Positions 24,051 to 32,580 of a stretch of 64,000 nt of DNA are shown here, piece after piece. The position numbers and the translations under genes are program-made. The DNA lies in NCBI GenBank assembly GCA_028287305.1, contig JAQBPX010000015.1, positions 302,981 to 366,980 on the forward strand. The letters are read 5' to 3'. This stretch comes from Gemmatimonadota bacterium. Its GTDB lineage: Bacteria > Gemmatimonadota > Gemmatimonadetes > Gemmatimonadales > Gemmatimonadaceae. Under the pieces are notes generated by a model. It worked only from the letters and a program-made list of their open reading frames with translations. It did not search any database and was not told where the DNA came from. The number at the start of each line of letters is the position of its first letter. The stretch's first letter is position 1.

Positions 24051-25049
24051 TCACTGCCCTACTGGATCACGGGCACGCGGCTCCAGCTTTCGCTCCGCAT
24101 CGACCAGGGATTTGTGTAGTGCCAGCGCCGCCATCGCTCCATCGGCGGCCGCGGCGATCGCGAGTTGCGGGCCGGGCACGATGTCGCCGGCCGCCCACAC
24201 GTTGCGCGCCGAGGTGTGGTAGTGGTCGTCCACGATCACGTGTCCCTCGTCGTCGCGCTTGCAGCCGAGCTGCGCGCCGAGGTCGTCGGCGGGATACTGG
24301 CCGATGGCGAAGAAGAGCTTCTCCACGTCCAGGCACTTGCCGCCCTCGAGCTCGAGCGACGCGACGCGGCCGTCGCGTGACGTCACCTTGAGCACCCGAT
24401 CGGTGAGCACGGGAACGTTCAGCGCGTCGAGCTTCGTGCAGTACTCGCCCTGGTCCATGCCGGGCGGCTGGCCGTTGGTGACGATCATGAGCTCATTCGT
24501 CCAGCAGCTGAGGTTGAGCGCCATGCCGACGGCCTTCCGTCCCGCGCCGAGGATCACGGTCTTCTTGCCGCGCGTGTCGTAGCCGTCGCAGTCGGGGCAC
24601 ACGTGCGCCGACTGTCCGTAGACGTGCTCGAGTCCGGGGATGTCGGGCCAGACGTCCTTCAACCCGATCGCGAGGAGCATGCGCCTCGCGATCACCTGTC
24701 GAGGCGGCGAGGGCGGTTGCGTCTCGAGCGCGGGCGCGGCGGGCGGATCGGAGAGTCCGAGGTGGAATTCCTCGGGGCCTTCGCAGCTCACGGTGTCGAC
24801 CATCGCATCGAGGAGCGTGACGTCGTACTTGCGGCACTCATTGCGTCCCGCCTCGCGCAGGTCGGCGGGCCGCACGCCGGCGAGGCCGAGGAAGCCATTC
24901 ACGCCACGCGTTTCCCAGTTGCGCGGGTCGCCGCTGTCGATGAGCACCACGCGATGGAGGTAGCGCCCCAGCCAGATGGCGGCCGACAGGCCGGCGGGAC
25001 CGCCCCCGATTACGGCGGCGTCGTAGGGGGCTGGAGGGTCGGTCTTCAT
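24051..25049 (-). CDS. thioredoxin-reductase-like FAD/NAD(P) oxidoreductase
   Basis: A 332-residue two-dinucleotide-domain flavoprotein. Seen: the FAD motif AAVIGGGPAGLSAA (residues 11-24), the redox pair Cys151/Cys154 in VCPDCDGYD, the NAD(P) motif VILGAGRKAVG, and the FAD closing motif NVWAAGDIVPGPQLAIAAA. Canonical TrxR has CATC and a GGGxxA NADP site; here they are CPDC and GAGRKA. A distinct disulfide partner or a different electron donor is therefore likely. It is a single gene between a family A repeat and the matrixin pair. Confidence 0.8.
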   Translation of the reverse strand: MKTDPPAPYDAAVIGGGPAGLSAAIWLGRYLHRVVLIDSGDPRNWETRGVNGFLGLAGVRPADLREAGRNECRKYDVTLLDAMVDTVSCEGPEEFHLGLSDPPAAPALETQPPSPPRQVIARRMLLAIGLKDVWPDIPGLEHVYGQSAHVCPDCDGYDTRGKKTVILGAGRKAVGMALNLSCWTNELMIVTNGQPPGMDQGEYCTKLDALNVPVLTDRVLKVTSRDGRVASLELEGGKCLDVEKLFFAIGQYPADDLGAQLGCKRDDEGHVIVDDHYHTSARNVWAAGDIVPGPQLAIAAAADGAMAALALHKSLVDAERKLEPRARDPVGQ

Positions 25050-25084
25050 GACTGGGTGAGGTGCGCAAGAAGGGCACCGTTTGG

Positions 25085-25188
25085 GGGGCTGAGGTGTGAG
25101 GGGCTGAGGTGTGGGGACTGCAACTGCGGCTCACAGCAAACCGCAAACCGCAGCCCGCAAGCCGCACACCGCACACCGCCCCCCTCAA
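25085..25188. repeat. simple repeats between oxidoreductase and matrixin
   Basis: GGGCTGAGGTGTGAG is repeated twice at 25087-25116, followed by GCAAACC/GCACACC-type heptamer runs to about 25188. The same GGGGCTGAGGTTTG unit occurs inside the sucB-like gene (about 55998-56050), and a related C-rich form occurs at 49588-49625. Non-coding here. Confidence 0.5.
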
Positions 25189-25199
25189 ACCGCGAAGCG

Positions 25200-25958
25200 C
25201 TACCGGATTTTCCCCGGCGGCAGCATGTACAACAGGTGCAGCGTATTCCGGTCCATGTCGGAAATGCGGGTGGTCCGGCTCTCCGGATACATCACGTGGC
25301 CCGGGTCGTTCGAGTGGTTCAGGCCGAGCGCGTGTCCGATCTCGTGACGCGCGACTCCCGCGATCAGCTCCTGGGACATGGGCGCACCGGTCGGGTCGTG
25401 CGTCGCGATGAAGATCGTCGCCTGCACGATCCATCCGTTGCCATCCACCCTTGTGTCGGTGGTGCCGATCGCGTTCCCGCGCCCGATGCTGCCCACGAAG
25501 CGGATGAGGATGCGCGCACGCGCCGAGTCGCCGATCTGCTCGAAGCGGATTGGGAAGCCCGCCGCGGTCCACTCGTCGAAGGCGGTCGAGGCGCTCGAGG
25601 GCCAGCCGTCGCTCCACTCGGGCAGGTCCGATGTCCGCTGCACCCACACGCGCAGCGCGTCGAGCCGTTGCTCGGGCCAGCGATAGAGCCATCCGTCGTT
25701 CTGGTCGAGGATGTGCTCGATGTAGGTGCCGCTGCCCGCCGTCTGGAGACGCAGGCGGATGTCCACCGGGTCGCGTTCCGGCGCCGGAAATGGGGGCGCG
25801 TCCAACACGCTGCCGCTGTCGCCGCCGACCGGCTCACCCTGCGGCGTGGCGACGGCGGCCAGGTGCGCGCGCGTGGGACTGGTACGGACGATCTGGACGC
25901 CGATGAATCCGACGAACGCGAGGACGACCGCGACGAGGGCGATGTCGCGGGGCTTCAT
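25200..25958 (-). CDS. matrixin-family zinc metalloprotease, copy 1
   Basis: A 252-residue protease with an N-terminal membrane anchor or signal (IALVAVVLAFVGFIGV). The zinc site is HEIGHALGLNH (His205, His209, His215) with the Met-turn HVMYP, the metzincin/matrixin hallmark. The region before it (FDEWTAAGFPIRF ... GRGNAIGTTDTRVDG) has the usual matrixin calcium- and zinc-binding look. It is a tandem paralogue of 25967-26728, with the zinc motif at the same distance from the C terminus. No Cys-switch propeptide is seen. Confidence 0.9.
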   Translation of the reverse strand: MKPRDIALVAVVLAFVGFIGVQIVRTSPTRAHLAAVATPQGEPVGGDSGSVLDAPPFPAPERDPVDIRLRLQTAGSGTYIEHILDQNDGWLYRWPEQRLDALRVWVQRTSDLPEWSDGWPSSASTAFDEWTAAGFPIRFEQIGDSARARILIRFVGSIGRGNAIGTTDTRVDGNGWIVQATIFIATHDPTGAPMSQELIAGVARHEIGHALGLNHSNDPGHVMYPESRTTRISDMDRNTLHLLYMLPPGKIR

Positions 25959-25966
25959 GGATCCGG

Positions 25967-26728
25967 CTAGCGGACGTCGCCCGGCGGCAGGGTGTAGAGC
26001 AGTCGGGCGGTGGCGCGGTCGGCGGAGCTGAGCTCGCGGACGCGGACCTTGGCGGCCATGATGCTGCCGGGGTCGGCGGTGTGGTCGAGCCCCAGCAGGT
26101 GGCCGATCTCGTGAAGCGCCATCGCGTGGATCGCGTCATCATCCAGTGCAATGCCCTGATGATGGCGCACTGCTAGCACGATGTTGGCGTCAGTGATCCA
26201 CCAGTCATCATCACGCGACCACTTCGTCCGCCCGCTGATCGGCTGCTCGAAATGGTCTATCCAGGTCACGTGCACCTCGGCCAGCGAGGAGTCGGTGACG
26301 AAGCGGAAATGCACCGGCAGCCCCACGGTATCCCAGTTCTCGAACGCCTCGCGAGTGGCCGCAACGAACGATGTCTGCCACGAGGGCACGCCCGACTCCG
26401 GCTGGATCCAGACGGTGAGCGGGGCGCGGCGTCGCTCCGGCCAGCGGGCCAGCGACGAGTCGCGCGAGAGGAGGATCTCGTCGATGTAGGTGCCGGCGGC
26501 GCCGGAGCGCAGGCGTCGCCGGATGTCGTCGAGCTTTCGGCGGTCATCGCTGGGGAACGCGGCGCTGTCGAGGGCTCCGTCGACGAACTCCCGCGTGGAG
26601 CCGAGGGTGCCCGACGACGTGGTCTCGCGCGAGTGGCGCGCGCCTGCCAGTGTGGGCGCGGCAAGGCGCGCGGCGCCGAGTGCGGCCACGAGGGCAGTGA
26701 GGAGAACGGGACCGGAGACTCGCGTCAT
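25967..26728 (-). CDS. matrixin-family zinc metalloprotease, copy 2
   Basis: A 253-residue paralogue of the adjacent gene. ATG 26728 begins the signal segment VSGPVLLTALVAALGAARLA; the frame is open further upstream but inside the hydrolase gene. The zinc motif is HEIGHLLGLDH (His206), Met-turn SIMAAK. Shared landmarks with copy 1 are AGTYIDEIL/SGTYIEHIL and LLYTLPPGDVR/LLYMLPPGKIR at the C terminus. The start overlaps the hydrolase stop by 4 nt and copy 1 follows after 8 bp, so the three genes form an operon. Confidence 0.9.
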   Translation of the reverse strand: MTRVSGPVLLTALVAALGAARLAAPTLAGARHSRETTSSGTLGSTREFVDGALDSAAFPSDDRRKLDDIRRRLRSGAAGTYIDEILLSRDSSLARWPERRRAPLTVWIQPESGVPSWQTSFVAATREAFENWDTVGLPVHFRFVTDSSLAEVHVTWIDHFEQPISGRTKWSRDDDWWITDANIVLAVRHHQGIALDDDAIHAMALHEIGHLLGLDHTADPGSIMAAKVRVRELSSADRATARLLYTLPPGDVR

Positions 26729-27654
26729 GCTTCGAGACGAGCGGCGCCAGGCGAGGCCGCCAACAGGTAGGCGTTTACCAGGGAGAAGAAGCGCTCCGGG
26801 GCTTCCCAAAAGGGCATGTGGCCTGAGTCCGGAACGATCCGTTGACGCGCCTGGGGCAGGACCTCGGCGATCTCCGTGGAGACGCTGGGGGGAAGCGCAT
26901 CACCTTCACCATGAAGGACGAGCGTGGGCGTGGAAAGGGTACGAAGACGGTCGCGCCAGTCATATCCATTTCGCCGCAGCTCGGCGAGGACGGCGGCACC
27001 GGTCGGGCTGAGCGCCACGGGAGGGGTGAAGAAGGCGGCCAGCTCGGGGTTCACGAACCAGGCGGGGTAGCTGGCGCGCGAGAAATCGGAGTGGAGCTGG
27101 GGGTCGGGATCCTGGAGCGCCAGCTCGGTGATGCGGTCGATCGTGGCGCGGTCGCCTTCGCTGGCGGCGCGCCGCGAGTTCACGCGGGTGGGCTGCATCC
27201 AGCTGCTCCTGGGGCCCACCGCGTCCACGGTGACCAGTCGTCGCACGCCGGCGGGGTCGCCCGCGGTGGCGAGCATCGCGATGCCTCCTCCCCAGGAGTG
27301 GCCGAGCACGTCCCACTGGCGGATGCCGAGGGCGCGGCGGAGCGCGGGGACGTCGGCGGCGTCGTCGTGGATGGTGGCGGCGAGCGGATCGGGGGGTGCG
27401 TCGCTCTCACCGCGACCGCGCTGGTCGTAGAGGATCACCTGGCGCTGCGCGGCGAGCGGCGACAGCGCGGGCCAGAGCATGGCGTGCGAGTAGAGCATGC
27501 CGCCGTTCACGCAGAGGAGCGGCGGCTGGCCCGCGACTGGCGGGGAAGTGAAGACCGCGAACGAGAGGCCGCGCGCGCGAACGACCTGGCGGTCGAGGGG
27601 CGGGGTGCGGCCGAGGGACCGGCGGAAGGCGACGAAGCGGTCTCTGGCGTTCAC
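26725..27654 (-). CDS. alpha/beta-hydrolase, proline-iminopeptidase-like
   Basis: A 309-residue cytosolic hydrolase. Nucleophile Ser120 lies in VLGHSWGGGIAM; the oxyanion segment is LCVNGGMLYSHAML; YDQRGRGESDAP is typical of prolyl-aminopeptidase/epoxide-hydrolase relatives. The catalytic His is probably in VPDSGHMPFWEAPERF. It is the first gene of the operon with the two matrixins, so a peptidase working on released peptides would be logical, though the substrate is unproven. Confidence 0.8.
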   Translation of the reverse strand: MNARDRFVAFRRSLGRTPPLDRQVVRARGLSFAVFTSPPVAGQPPLLCVNGGMLYSHAMLWPALSPLAAQRQVILYDQRGRGESDAPPDPLAATIHDDAADVPALRRALGIRQWDVLGHSWGGGIAMLATAGDPAGVRRLVTVDAVGPRSSWMQPTRVNSRRAASEGDRATIDRITELALQDPDPQLHSDFSRASYPAWFVNPELAAFFTPPVALSPTGAAVLAELRRNGYDWRDRLRTLSTPTLVLHGEGDALPPSVSTEIAEVLPQARQRIVPDSGHMPFWEAPERFFSLVNAYLLAASPGAARLEA

Positions 27655-27703
27655 GGTTGCTACTTAGCGCGGGGCGCTCGAGGTGGGTAGGGTTGAGATC
27701 GTT

Positions 27704-27862
27704 CGCCGGGGCCTGTCTCCTCGGAAAACTGCGCGGACTGAAGGGCGGAAAGGGAGCGCGGAGACTGCAACTGCCTGCCTTTGGAACTGCTCTCCTCACC
27801 CATCACTGCGCCAGGCGGGGCATGGAGCGGCGCACCAGACCCAGTACAGAAGGGCCCCGGCA
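27704..27862. repeat. family A element with eroded right end
   Basis: CGCCGGGGCCTGTCTCCTCGG at 27704 and GCGCGGACTGAAGGGCGG at 27733-27750 match the left arm of the element at 53677. ACTGCAACTGCC follows, as in the copy near 34030. The right arm is reduced to something like GGGCCCCGGCACG near 27851. It occupies most of the divergent gap 27655-27886, so it also lies in the promoter region of both flanking genes. Confidence 0.5.
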
Positions 27863-27886
27863 CGCCCATTGCCCTTCGGGGCACCC

Positions 27887-28861
27887 GTGTCGAACTCGTC
27901 TGCATCGTTCCGTCGCGCGATCTGGTTGATCGTGCGCGTCGTGCTTTTTCTCGCCGCCGCGTGGGCCATTCGCGGCGAGCTCGCGTCCGTGTCGCCCAGT
28001 GAGCTCGCGGCGCAACTCCGCAGCTACGGCGCCGCGCACCTGTGGGCCGCGCTCGCGTGCACCGTCGCCAGCTTCCTCCTGCTCGGCGCCATCGAGCTGA
28101 TGGCGCTGCGCGATCGGGACGTCGTCGGCACCTCGCGCGTTGGGCGCGGGCGCGGGCTGCTGACCTCGTTCGTGGCCAACGCGCTCAGCCAGTCCATCGG
28201 GCTGTCGGTGGTGACCGGCGCCGCGGTGCGCGCCCGGAGCTACGGCCAGCGCGGGCTCGACACCCTGGCCGTCGCGCGCGTGAGCGCATTCGTCACCATC
28301 AGCATCACGCTCGGGCTGATCGCCGCTGGGGCGTGGGCGCTGCTCGGCAGCAGCGAGCCGCTGCGCATCCTGCATCACTCGATCGGCGTGCGACCGCTTG
28401 GCTGGGCACTCGTCGCCTTGCTGCTCGCGTACCTCGGCTGGAGCGTCCTGCACGCGCGCAGCGCGATCGGCTTCGGGAAGTGGACGCTCCGGCGGCCGGC
28501 TCCGAAGATCGCCGGCGCGCAGCTGGCGCTCGCGAGCGCGGACTGGATCCTGACCGGCGCAGTGCTGTTCGTGTTCCTGCCGCCCACGCTCGGCATTGCG
28601 TTCTCCACGCTGCTGCGCGGCTACATGATCGCGCAGCTGGTGGGCGTCACGAGTCACGTGCCCGCGGGCGCTGGCGTGCTCGAGATCATGTTCCTGGCGC
28701 AGCTCGCGGACGGCGTGACGAACGCCGAGCGCGCCGCGCTGGCCGCGTCGCTCGTGATGTTCCGGATCATCTACTACCTGCTGCCACTGTGCGTGGCGCT
28801 CGCGGTGGCGGCTGGCTCGGAGCTGCGCCCCGGACAGGAGGCACATGTCGGCGCCAGCTGA
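27887..28861 (+). CDS. MprF-N-type / UPF0104 lysylphosphatidylglycerol flippase-like membrane protein
   Basis: A 324-residue polytopic protein matching the transmembrane domain of LPG synthase/flippase MprF (UPF0104) without the C-terminal aminoacyl-transferase domain. Seen: seven or so TM helices, SFVANALSQSIGLSVVTGAAVRAR, and the family-typical THVPAGAGVLEIMFLA. GTG 27887 is the first sensible start; earlier codons fall in the repeat. It overlaps the PLD gene by 17 nt. A lipid-flipping or glycolipid-transport role is inferred from the family. Confidence 0.8.
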   Translation: MSNSSASFRRAIWLIVRVVLFLAAAWAIRGELASVSPSELAAQLRSYGAAHLWAALACTVASFLLLGAIELMALRDRDVVGTSRVGRGRGLLTSFVANALSQSIGLSVVTGAAVRARSYGQRGLDTLAVARVSAFVTISITLGLIAAGAWALLGSSEPLRILHHSIGVRPLGWALVALLLAYLGWSVLHARSAIGFGKWTLRRPAPKIAGAQLALASADWILTGAVLFVFLPPTLGIAFSTLLRGYMIAQLVGVTSHVPAGAGVLEIMFLAQLADGVTNAERAALAASLVMFRIIYYLLPLCVALAVAAGSELRPGQEAHVGAS

Positions 28862-30302
28862 GCTGATCGCGGCCGCGGTCGCCACCGACGTCACGTGGCT
28901 GGTGGACAACGCCGACGCGTATCGCGCGCTGCTCGTGCTGGTGGAGGGCGCGGAGCGCTCGATCGACATCACGCAGCTCGCGTTCGATGCGGACTGTCGC
29001 GCGTATTCCGGCGACGGGGACGCGGTGGGCGTGTCGCTGCTCGACGCGCTGCGAGCCGCGGCCGCGCGCGGCGTGCGCGTGCGCATCGTGCTCAATGCGA
29101 GCCTGCTGCTCGACACGGCGCGCTCGCTGCGCGCGGCGCTCGAGAAGGCGGGAGAGACGCGCATCCAGGTGCGCGGCATGAGCCGCTTTCCGCAGCTGCT
29201 GCACGCGAAGATGGTGATCGTGGACGAGTCGCGCGCGATGCTGGTGGGATCGCCGTTCGTGAACGGCTACTGGGACGACGCGCAGCATCGCGTGAGCGAC
29301 ACGCGCCGCCCGCTGCGGGAGCTCGGTGGACGTCCGCTGCACGACCTGTCGATCGCCGTGGAGGGTCGCGTGGTGGAGGAGCTGCGCGCGCTGTTCTCGG
29401 AGATCTGGGGCGCGTGCGGCACCAGCCGCGGCCGCACCGCGCTCGGCATCCGCCAGGGGCGCACGATGGCGTGCACGGTGCCTAATGACACGCTCGTCTC
29501 GTTCCCCGCGGGCGCACAGGAAATACTCGGCGCCCTGGTGCAGGGGATCGGACGCGCGCGCGAGGCGATCTACATCGAGCACCAGTACCTGAGCGCGCGG
29601 CCGATCGTGCGCGCGCTCGCGCAGGCACTCGAGCGACAGCCCGAACTCGAGGTGATCGCGGTGCTGAACCAGAATCCCGACGTCACCGCGTATCGTGTGT
29701 GGCAGCGCGACCTGCTGGGCGCCTCGGGGCTGCTCGATCATCCGCGCATGGGACTCTTCACGCTGTGGACCGCCGAACAGTCGGCGGATGGCAGCTGCGC
29801 AATGAACCAGGTCTTCGTGCACAGCAAGGTGCTCGTGGTGGACGACGAGTGGGCATGCGTGGGCAGCGCGAACCTCGATGGCGTGTCGCTGCATTCGTAC
29901 GGCGATGACTTCGCATCATGGCTCGGCCGCGCCGTGTTCCGCGGCGTGCGCAACCTCGACGTGAACCTGGTGCTCGACGCGCGGGACGTCGGCGACGTCG
30001 TTATTCCCGGGTTGCGCGACCAGCTCTGGTCCGAGCATCTCGGAGTGGGGTGCGTGGCTGGCCGGGGCGCGCTGGCCGCGTGGCGGGCCACCGCGGAGCG
30101 GAACATGGCAGAGCTGCGCGATGCGTCCGTCGCATTGCGGGCGGGCACCCGCGTGCTGCCGTTCAGCGCTGCCGCGCGGCCCGTGGCGCAGCTCGCTGAG
30201 CTCGGGATCACGAGCGGCACGCGCGCCGTGGACCTGCGATTCAATCCGGGGTGGCTGGAAGTGCACTGCAGCCCGAACTGGATCAGGAACATGTTCGAAT
30301 GA
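28845..30302 (+). CDS. phospholipase D / cardiolipin synthase-like protein
   Basis: A 485-residue PLD-superfamily enzyme with two HKD motifs: LHAKMVIVD (His120, Lys122, Asp127) and VHSKVLVVDD (His326, Lys328, Asp333), each followed by the usual VGSxN element. No N-terminal TM helices are present, unlike classical Cls. This family makes cardiolipin or hydrolyses phosphodiester lipids. Overlap with the flippase-like gene upstream suggests a membrane-lipid unit. The stop overlaps the next start (ATGA). Confidence 0.85.
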   Translation: MSAPAELIAAAVATDVTWLVDNADAYRALLVLVEGAERSIDITQLAFDADCRAYSGDGDAVGVSLLDALRAAAARGVRVRIVLNASLLLDTARSLRAALEKAGETRIQVRGMSRFPQLLHAKMVIVDESRAMLVGSPFVNGYWDDAQHRVSDTRRPLRELGGRPLHDLSIAVEGRVVEELRALFSEIWGACGTSRGRTALGIRQGRTMACTVPNDTLVSFPAGAQEILGALVQGIGRAREAIYIEHQYLSARPIVRALAQALERQPELEVIAVLNQNPDVTAYRVWQRDLLGASGLLDHPRMGLFTLWTAEQSADGSCAMNQVFVHSKVLVVDDEWACVGSANLDGVSLHSYGDDFASWLGRAVFRGVRNLDVNLVLDARDVGDVVIPGLRDQLWSEHLGVGCVAGRGALAAWRATAERNMAELRDASVALRAGTRVLPFSAAARPVAQLAELGITSGTRAVDLRFNPGWLEVHCSPNWIRNMFE

Positions 30303-30955
30303 GGGCGCCGGTCGAGGAGCTCGACGCGGCGTTTCGCGCGTTCGTGGAGGATCCCGCGTTCTCGTGCCTTGCGGGGCGCGGCGTTGTAAGGCGCGGCGGG
30401 CACGCGCTGCATCGCTATGGCGCGCTCGGCTCCGATCGGTCGACGCGGGCGCTTGCGCGCGACCTGCGCGCCTGGCTCGCTGGCACGAGTGGGGGGGAGA
30501 TGCGGGCATTCGTCGCGGTGTTTCCGAGCCGGCCAGCGACGAGCGAGGAAGGGTTCGAGCGCGGGCTCTGGCAGCAGCTGCAGCAGCTGCACGAAAGCGA
30601 GGGCGCGGGCGCGGGCTGGGATCCGCGCGTGAGTGACGATCCCGCCGACCCGGAGTTCGCATTCAGCTTCGGCGGAACGGCGCTGTTCGTCATCGGGCTG
30701 CACCCGGCGAGCTCGCGACTCGCGCGGCAGTTCGTGGCGCCCACCCTGGTGTTCAACCCGCACGAGCAGTTCGACAGGCTGCGCGAGGATGGACGCTTCG
30801 AGCGAATGAAGTCGGTGGTCCGCGAGCGCGAGATCGCGCTGCAGGGGAGCCTCAATCCCAACCTGGCCGACTTTGGCGAAGTGAGCGAGGCGCGACAATA
30901 TTCAGGGCGCGAGGCGGAGCGCGACTGGCAGTGCCCCTTTCACCGGAACGCATGA
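30299..30955 (+). CDS. YqcI/YcgG-family (GntA-like) heme-dependent N-oxygenase candidate
   Basis: A 218-residue protein with long matches to the YqcI/YcgG family pattern: FFVIGLHP-like LFVIGLHPASSRLARQF, LVFNPHEQFDRLR, LQGSLNPNLADFGE, SEARQYSGRE and the closing CPF. Characterised relatives include GntA, which acts in guanitoxin biosynthesis on a guanidino compound, and other heme-dependent N-hydroxylating enzymes. The start is ATG 30299, overlapping the PLD stop by 4 nt. The stop overlaps the DUF1989 gene by 4 nt. The substrate is unknown; a guanidino or amino compound is the best inference. Confidence 0.8.
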   Translation: MRAPVEELDAAFRAFVEDPAFSCLAGRGVVRRGGHALHRYGALGSDRSTRALARDLRAWLAGTSGGEMRAFVAVFPSRPATSEEGFERGLWQQLQQLHESEGAGAGWDPRVSDDPADPEFAFSFGGTALFVIGLHPASSRLARQFVAPTLVFNPHEQFDRLREDGRFERMKSVVREREIALQGSLNPNLADFGEVSEARQYSGREAERDWQCPFHRNA

Positions 30956-31569
30956 CGCCAATCCAGCAGTGGCACCTCGAGCCGCAGACGGGAATGGGAC
31001 TCGAGGTCGCGAAGGGCCAGCTGCTGCGCATCATCGACCCTACCGGCGAGCAGGTCTCGGACCTCACGAGCTTCTCGGCGGAGGATCGCGCCGAGTGGCT
31101 CTCGAGCGGGCGCACGATCGACTACGCGAACACGATCTACGTGACCACGGGGCATGTGCTGTACTCCAATCGCAGCCGGCCGATGTGGACGATCGTGGAG
31201 GACACGGTGGGTCGCCACGACTTCCTGCTGACTCCATGCAGTCCGGGTACCTTCGAGATCATCTACGGTAATACCGATCCGCATCCGAGCTGCTTCCAGA
31301 ACCTCGTGGGCGGGCTTTCGCGCTTCGGCATTTCACCCGACGCGATTCCCACCACGCTGAACGTGTTCATGAACGTGGTGGTGGGTGTCACCGGCGAGCT
31401 GCAGATCCTGCCGCCGCGGTCGAAGGCCGGTGACTACCTGCTGCTGCGCGCCGAGATGGACATGGTGGTGGGCGTCACCGCGTGTTCGGCCGAGCTCTCG
31501 AACAACGGCAGCTTCAAGCCGATCGACGTCGAGCTGCTGTCGCCGGAAGCGGCTGCATCGTCGCGCTAG
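30952..31569 (+). CDS. DUF1989 (urea-carboxylase-associated / CgdAB-like) protein
   Basis: A 205-residue protein of the DUF1989 family, which includes urea-carboxylase-associated proteins and the carboxyguanidine deiminase subunits CgdA/CgdB. Seen: GQLLRIIDPTGEQVSDLTSF, the metal-ligand-like HDFLLTPCSPGTFEIIYG, HPSCFQNLVGGLSRFGI, NVFMNVVVG and MDMVVGVTACSAELSNNG. ATG 30952 overlaps the preceding stop. Its 3' end overlaps the convergent glycosyltransferase gene by 56 nt. Pairing with a YqcI/YcgG gene suggests metabolism of a guanidine-like compound. Confidence 0.8.
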   Translation: MTPIQQWHLEPQTGMGLEVAKGQLLRIIDPTGEQVSDLTSFSAEDRAEWLSSGRTIDYANTIYVTTGHVLYSNRSRPMWTIVEDTVGRHDFLLTPCSPGTFEIIYGNTDPHPSCFQNLVGGLSRFGISPDAIPTTLNVFMNVVVGVTGELQILPPRSKAGDYLLLRAEMDMVVGVTACSAELSNNGSFKPIDVELLSPEAAASSR

Positions 31570-32533
31570 CGTGTCGCGCACGAAGCTCGGCCAGGGGGGT
31601 GGCGGCGTGGCGGAGGATAGTGTCGCGATATCGCACGCCGCCCCAGGTCATTCGCGACGCCACGGCGAGCCACGAGCACAGGGCGCGCTCGATCAGCCAC
31701 GCGGGGGCGAACAGCGTAGTGAACGCGGGGAATACGCTGCGGCCATTCGCGCGGCGGCGCCCGGCCTCGGCGAGCAGGATGGACGCCAGCGCGGCGATCG
31801 CAAGTGCGGTCCATGCGCCGCGCGCGATCGCGAAGGCGAGCAGGGGAAGCAGCACGAGCTGCCACGCCATCCGCACGGGGCGCGCGAACTCGTCATATGC
31901 CTGGCGGATGCGCTGCGACCAGAAGTGGCGAGTGGTGGAGGGAGCGCGCGCGACGAATGCGTCGAGCAGGAGCGCCTCACTGCCGCCCGCGGAGATCACC
32001 GTGCGCACGAGCTCGAGGTTCTCGAACATCGCGCTGCCGTCGTAGCCGTTCGTGCGCAGCAGCACGGAGCGTCGCACGCCGAGCGTGCCCGGCCAGTCAC
32101 CGTCGGCGAGGCGATTGAGGAGCGTGCGGCTCGTGTCCCACGCGGCGTGCCAGTTGAGCGGCGTGAAGTAGTTCTGGGGGCGCACGACGTCGGCGTCGTG
32201 AAGCGCGCGGGTCACCTGGGAGAGCGAGCGATCGTCGTAGCGAACGTCGTCGTCGGCGATGATGATGCACTCGTGCCGCGCGGCGGCGATGCCCGTGAGG
32301 ACGTTGCCCACCTTGCCCATGGGAGTGGCGCGCGCGGGGTCGAGCGGGATGTGTCGCACGCCGCTGAACGCGGTCGCGTGGGCCGCGAAGACGGGGGCGG
32401 GCGAGGCATCCACCACGATCACCTCGGCGCGCGCGGAGAGCCACGCGAGGTACGCGCAGAGTTCCGCATCGGCGCGCGGGGCGTCGGCGCGGAGGGGGAG
32501 CACGTAGCTGATGGGTGTGTTGGCGGGGCGCAC
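31514..32533 (-). CDS. membrane-anchored family 2 glycosyltransferase
   Basis: A 339-residue GT-A glycosyltransferase: start ISYVLPLRADAP, nucleotide-metal motif IIADDDVRYDD, GNVLTGIAAARHE, an acceptor loop DWPGTLGVRRSVLLRTNGYD, then C-terminal hydrophobic helices (LVLLPLLAFAIARGAWTALAI). The layout fits a membrane-associated polysaccharide or glycolipid transferase. It is convergent with, and overlaps by 56 nt, the DUF1989 gene, and its start lies 47 bp from the divergent decarboxylase start. Confidence 0.8.
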   Translation of the reverse strand: MRPANTPISYVLPLRADAPRADAELCAYLAWLSARAEVIVVDASPAPVFAAHATAFSGVRHIPLDPARATPMGKVGNVLTGIAAARHECIIIADDDVRYDDRSLSQVTRALHDADVVRPQNYFTPLNWHAAWDTSRTLLNRLADGDWPGTLGVRRSVLLRTNGYDGSAMFENLELVRTVISAGGSEALLLDAFVARAPSTTRHFWSQRIRQAYDEFARPVRMAWQLVLLPLLAFAIARGAWTALAIAALASILLAEAGRRRANGRSVFPAFTTLFAPAWLIERALCSWLAVASRMTWGGVRYRDTILRHAATPLAELRARHASATMQPLPATAARRRSA

Positions 32534-32580
32534 GCCGGCGATTTGGGCAACAGCCGTGCCGGGCGCGACGGGATGGCGGC

